Source of the DNA: Propionibacteriaceae bacterium
GTDB lineage: Bacteria > Actinomycetota > Actinomycetes > Propionibacteriales > Propionibacteriaceae
Reading direction: 5' to 3'
DNA length: 5,649 nucleotides
NCBI GenBank assembly: GCA_021323255.1
Contig: JAJTCL010000201.1
Location: 1-5,649 of the forward strand
The translations under genes and the position numbers were made by a program. The notes under the pieces were generated by a model. The model saw only the letters and a list, made by a program, of their open reading frames with translations, was not told the origin of the DNA and did no database searches. This document shows, piece after piece, positions 4,084 through 5,649 of this stretch (the stretch's first letter is position 1; every line of letters starts with the position of its first letter).

Positions 4084-5649
4084 TTATGTACGGCGTTTGA
4101 CAGCCTCGAGCAGCAGTTGCGCGACATCGAGCACTTCGGTCGTCTCCGGCGCGGATCCGGTTGCTTGCATCGCGGTGAGACCATCGGTCAGCATGATTCG
4201 GCAGAACGGGCATCCGGTGGCAATGGCATCCTGCCCGTTGCTCTCGCTGCTGGCGAGGGTACGCAGCGCCTCATCCGTGCGGTTCTCGTTGATGCGGGTG
4301 CCGATCTTCTCCTCCATCCACATTCGAGCGCCGCCTGCGCCGCAGCAGAAGGATCGTTCCCGGTTCCGAGGCATCTCGGCGACTCTGGCACCAGGCAGTG
4401 AAGCAAGCAGATCGCGCGGCGGATCGTAGATCTCGTTGTGCCGTCCCAGATAACACGCGTCGTGGTAGGTGATGTTCCGACCGGCAACTGGGCCCTCGGG
4501 CGGCGCCACCGGCGTCAGCCGACCGTCGCGTACCAGGCGGTTGAGCAGCTGAGTGTGATGCACCACTTCGCAGTTGAGGCCAAGCTGCGGATATTCGTTC
4601 TTCAAAGCGTTCAAGCAGTGCGCGCAGGTCACGACGATCTTGGTCGCCTTCGCCTGCTGCAAGGACTCTGCGTTCTCCAAAGCCAGCTGCTGGTAGACGA
4701 ACTCATTCCCAGAGCGCCGCGCGGGGTCACCAGTACAGGTCTCGGAGTTTCCCAGCACGGCGTAACGCACGCCTGCAATGTGCAGCAACTCAGCTACTGC
4801 GCGCGTGGTCTTCTTGGCCCGATCCTCGTACGCCCCGGCGCAGCCGACCCAGAACAGGTACTCCACTTCGCTGAGATCTGCAACGTCCTCACCCACTACC
4901 GGCACCGGGAACGGAAGTTCCTTGGCCCACTCCATGCGCCCCCGCGGGTTCATGTTCCATGGATTTCCCTTGCTCTCCAAGCCTTTGAAGAGCCCGTTGA
5001 GCTCGGTCGGGAACTCCGCAGACATCATGACCTCGAAGCGCCGCATGTCGAGGATGTGATCAACATGTTCGATGTCAACGGGGCACTGCTGGACGCAGGC
5101 GCCGCACGTGGTGCACGACCAGAGCACATCAGGGTCAATGACGCCGGGCACGCCATCGCGCACCTCGATGGGGCCAACCAGCGGTCGGGTTGCCTCGCTG
5201 CGAGTAGCCTCCGGCAGCGAGGCGCGCGCCGCTTCCGCCGCCTGCAGATAGGGCGCTTTCGCGTACGCGTGGTCCCGCAAATCCATGATCACCAACTTGG
5301 GTGAGAGTGGCTTGCCGGTATTCCAGGCCGGACACTGAGACTGACAGCGACCGCACTCAGTGCACGAGGTGAAGTCCAGCAATCCCTTCCAGGTGAAGTC
5401 CTCCACCTTGCCAACACCCAACGAGGTGTCTTCGTCGAGGTCCTCGATGGCTGCAAAGTCGATTGGCTTGCCGTCGATCATGATCGGCTGCAAGGCTCCC
5501 AGAGCTGGGGATCCAGACGACTCCCGCTTGAACCAGACGTTCGGCCAGACGGTGAATCGATGCCAGGCAACGCCCATGGTGGTGTTGAGTCCGATGACGA
5601 TGAACCACGCCATCGAGATGATGATCTTGATAGCGGCGATGATCACAAT
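4084..5649 (-). CDS. etfD: EtfD-like membrane iron-sulfur reductase, C-terminal part (5' end outside window)
   Basis: The frame runs off the right edge, so about 521 C-terminal residues are seen. The mycobacterial homologue Rv0338c (EtfD) is ~880 residues with an N-terminal membrane part. It is thought to take electrons from electron-transfer flavoprotein during fatty acid beta-oxidation and pass them to menaquinone. Numbering from the GTG at 5646: residues 2-27 are the end of a membrane helix; two 4Fe-4S motifs follow, Cys95/98/101/105 (CTECGRCQSQCP) and Cys178/181/184/188 (CTTCGACVQQCP). Two cysteine-rich CCG domains come next. The first is degenerate (Cys269, a single Cys304 in SETCTGDPARR, Cys341-x2-Cys344). 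The second is complete (Cys398, Cys434-Cys435 in FCCGAGG, Cys479-x2-Cys482). ALGALQPIMIDGKPIDF and FTWKGLLDF match the mycobacterial protein as I recall it. The GTG at 5646 is not the start. Other HdrD/GlcF-like oxidoreductases share the cysteine pattern but not these stretches. ETF genes are not in view. Confidence 0.86.
   Translation of the reverse strand: MVIIAAIKIIISMAWFIVIGLNTTMGVAWHRFTVWPNVWFKRESSGSPALGALQPIMIDGKPIDFAAIEDLDEDTSLGVGKVEDFTWKGLLDFTSCTECGRCQSQCPAWNTGKPLSPKLVIMDLRDHAYAKAPYLQAAEAARASLPEATRSEATRPLVGPIEVRDGVPGVIDPDVLWSCTTCGACVQQCPVDIEHVDHILDMRRFEVMMSAEFPTELNGLFKGLESKGNPWNMNPRGRMEWAKELPFPVPVVGEDVADLSEVEYLFWVGCAGAYEDRAKKTTRAVAELLHIAGVRYAVLGNSETCTGDPARRSGNEFVYQQLALENAESLQQAKATKIVVTCAHCLNALKNEYPQLGLNCEVVHHTQLLNRLVRDGRLTPVAPPEGPVAGRNITYHDACYLGRHNEIYDPPRDLLASLPGARVAEMPRNRERSFCCGAGGARMWMEEKIGTRINENRTDEALRTLASSESNGQDAIATGCPFCRIMLTDGLTAMQATGSAPETTEVLDVAQLLLEAVKRRT

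Noticed and set aside
4438..5304. Long open frame (288 codons) on the + strand opposite the EtfD-like gene
   Set aside because: It lies wholly antisense to a clearly real gene with conserved iron-sulfur motifs. Its translation shows no recognisable domain; it is a GC-rich shadow frame.

Overview
The window looks like a stretch of chromosome from a GC-rich actinobacterium. The dCTP deaminase matches the mycobacterial bifunctional type almost position for position. The EtfD-like reductase, the tetritol dehydrogenase and the ribbon-helix-helix/DUF4097 pair are all families I know from Actinobacteria. Two genes (dcd and the ribbon-helix-helix gene) have promoters placed for leaderless transcription, which is common in that phylum. 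The genus cannot be fixed from this sequence.

Layout, left to right. (1) The C-terminal part of an FHA-domain protein (+ strand, cut by the left edge) is followed 25 nt later by dcd (+), a complete dCTP deaminase/dUTPase. (2) dcd faces a minus-strand block. The 170-bp convergent gap holds an 87-bp element (element A, 1002-1088) made of three nested palindromes. (3) eltD (-), an erythritol/L-threitol-type zinc dehydrogenase, has its own promoter and Shine-Dalgarno sequence. (4) A two-gene minus-strand operon follows: a ribbon-helix-helix DNA-binding protein (3870-3193) and a DUF4097 beta-solenoid protein (3176-2406). Two TGACGTCA palindromes fill the -35/-10 spacer of this operon's candidate promoter, which points to autorepression. 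(5) The 213-bp gap upstream of that operon also carries element B (3955-4041), an ungapped 87-bp relative of element A in the same orientation (70 of 87 positions identical by hand count). (6) The last 1.56 kb is the C-terminal part of an EtfD-like membrane iron-sulfur reductase (-), cut by the right edge.

How the parts relate. dcd makes dUMP for thymidylate synthesis. EtfD passes electrons from acyl-CoA dehydrogenases, through electron-transfer flavoprotein, to the quinone pool. eltD would feed a four-carbon sugar alcohol into central metabolism, but no partner kinase or isomerase is present here. These are independent housekeeping or catabolic functions. The two parts most likely to hide undescribed biology are the A/B palindromic elements and the ribbon-helix-helix/DUF4097 operon. 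No RNA genes, CRISPR arrays, transposases or integrases were seen, and no stretch over 300 bases lacks a gene.
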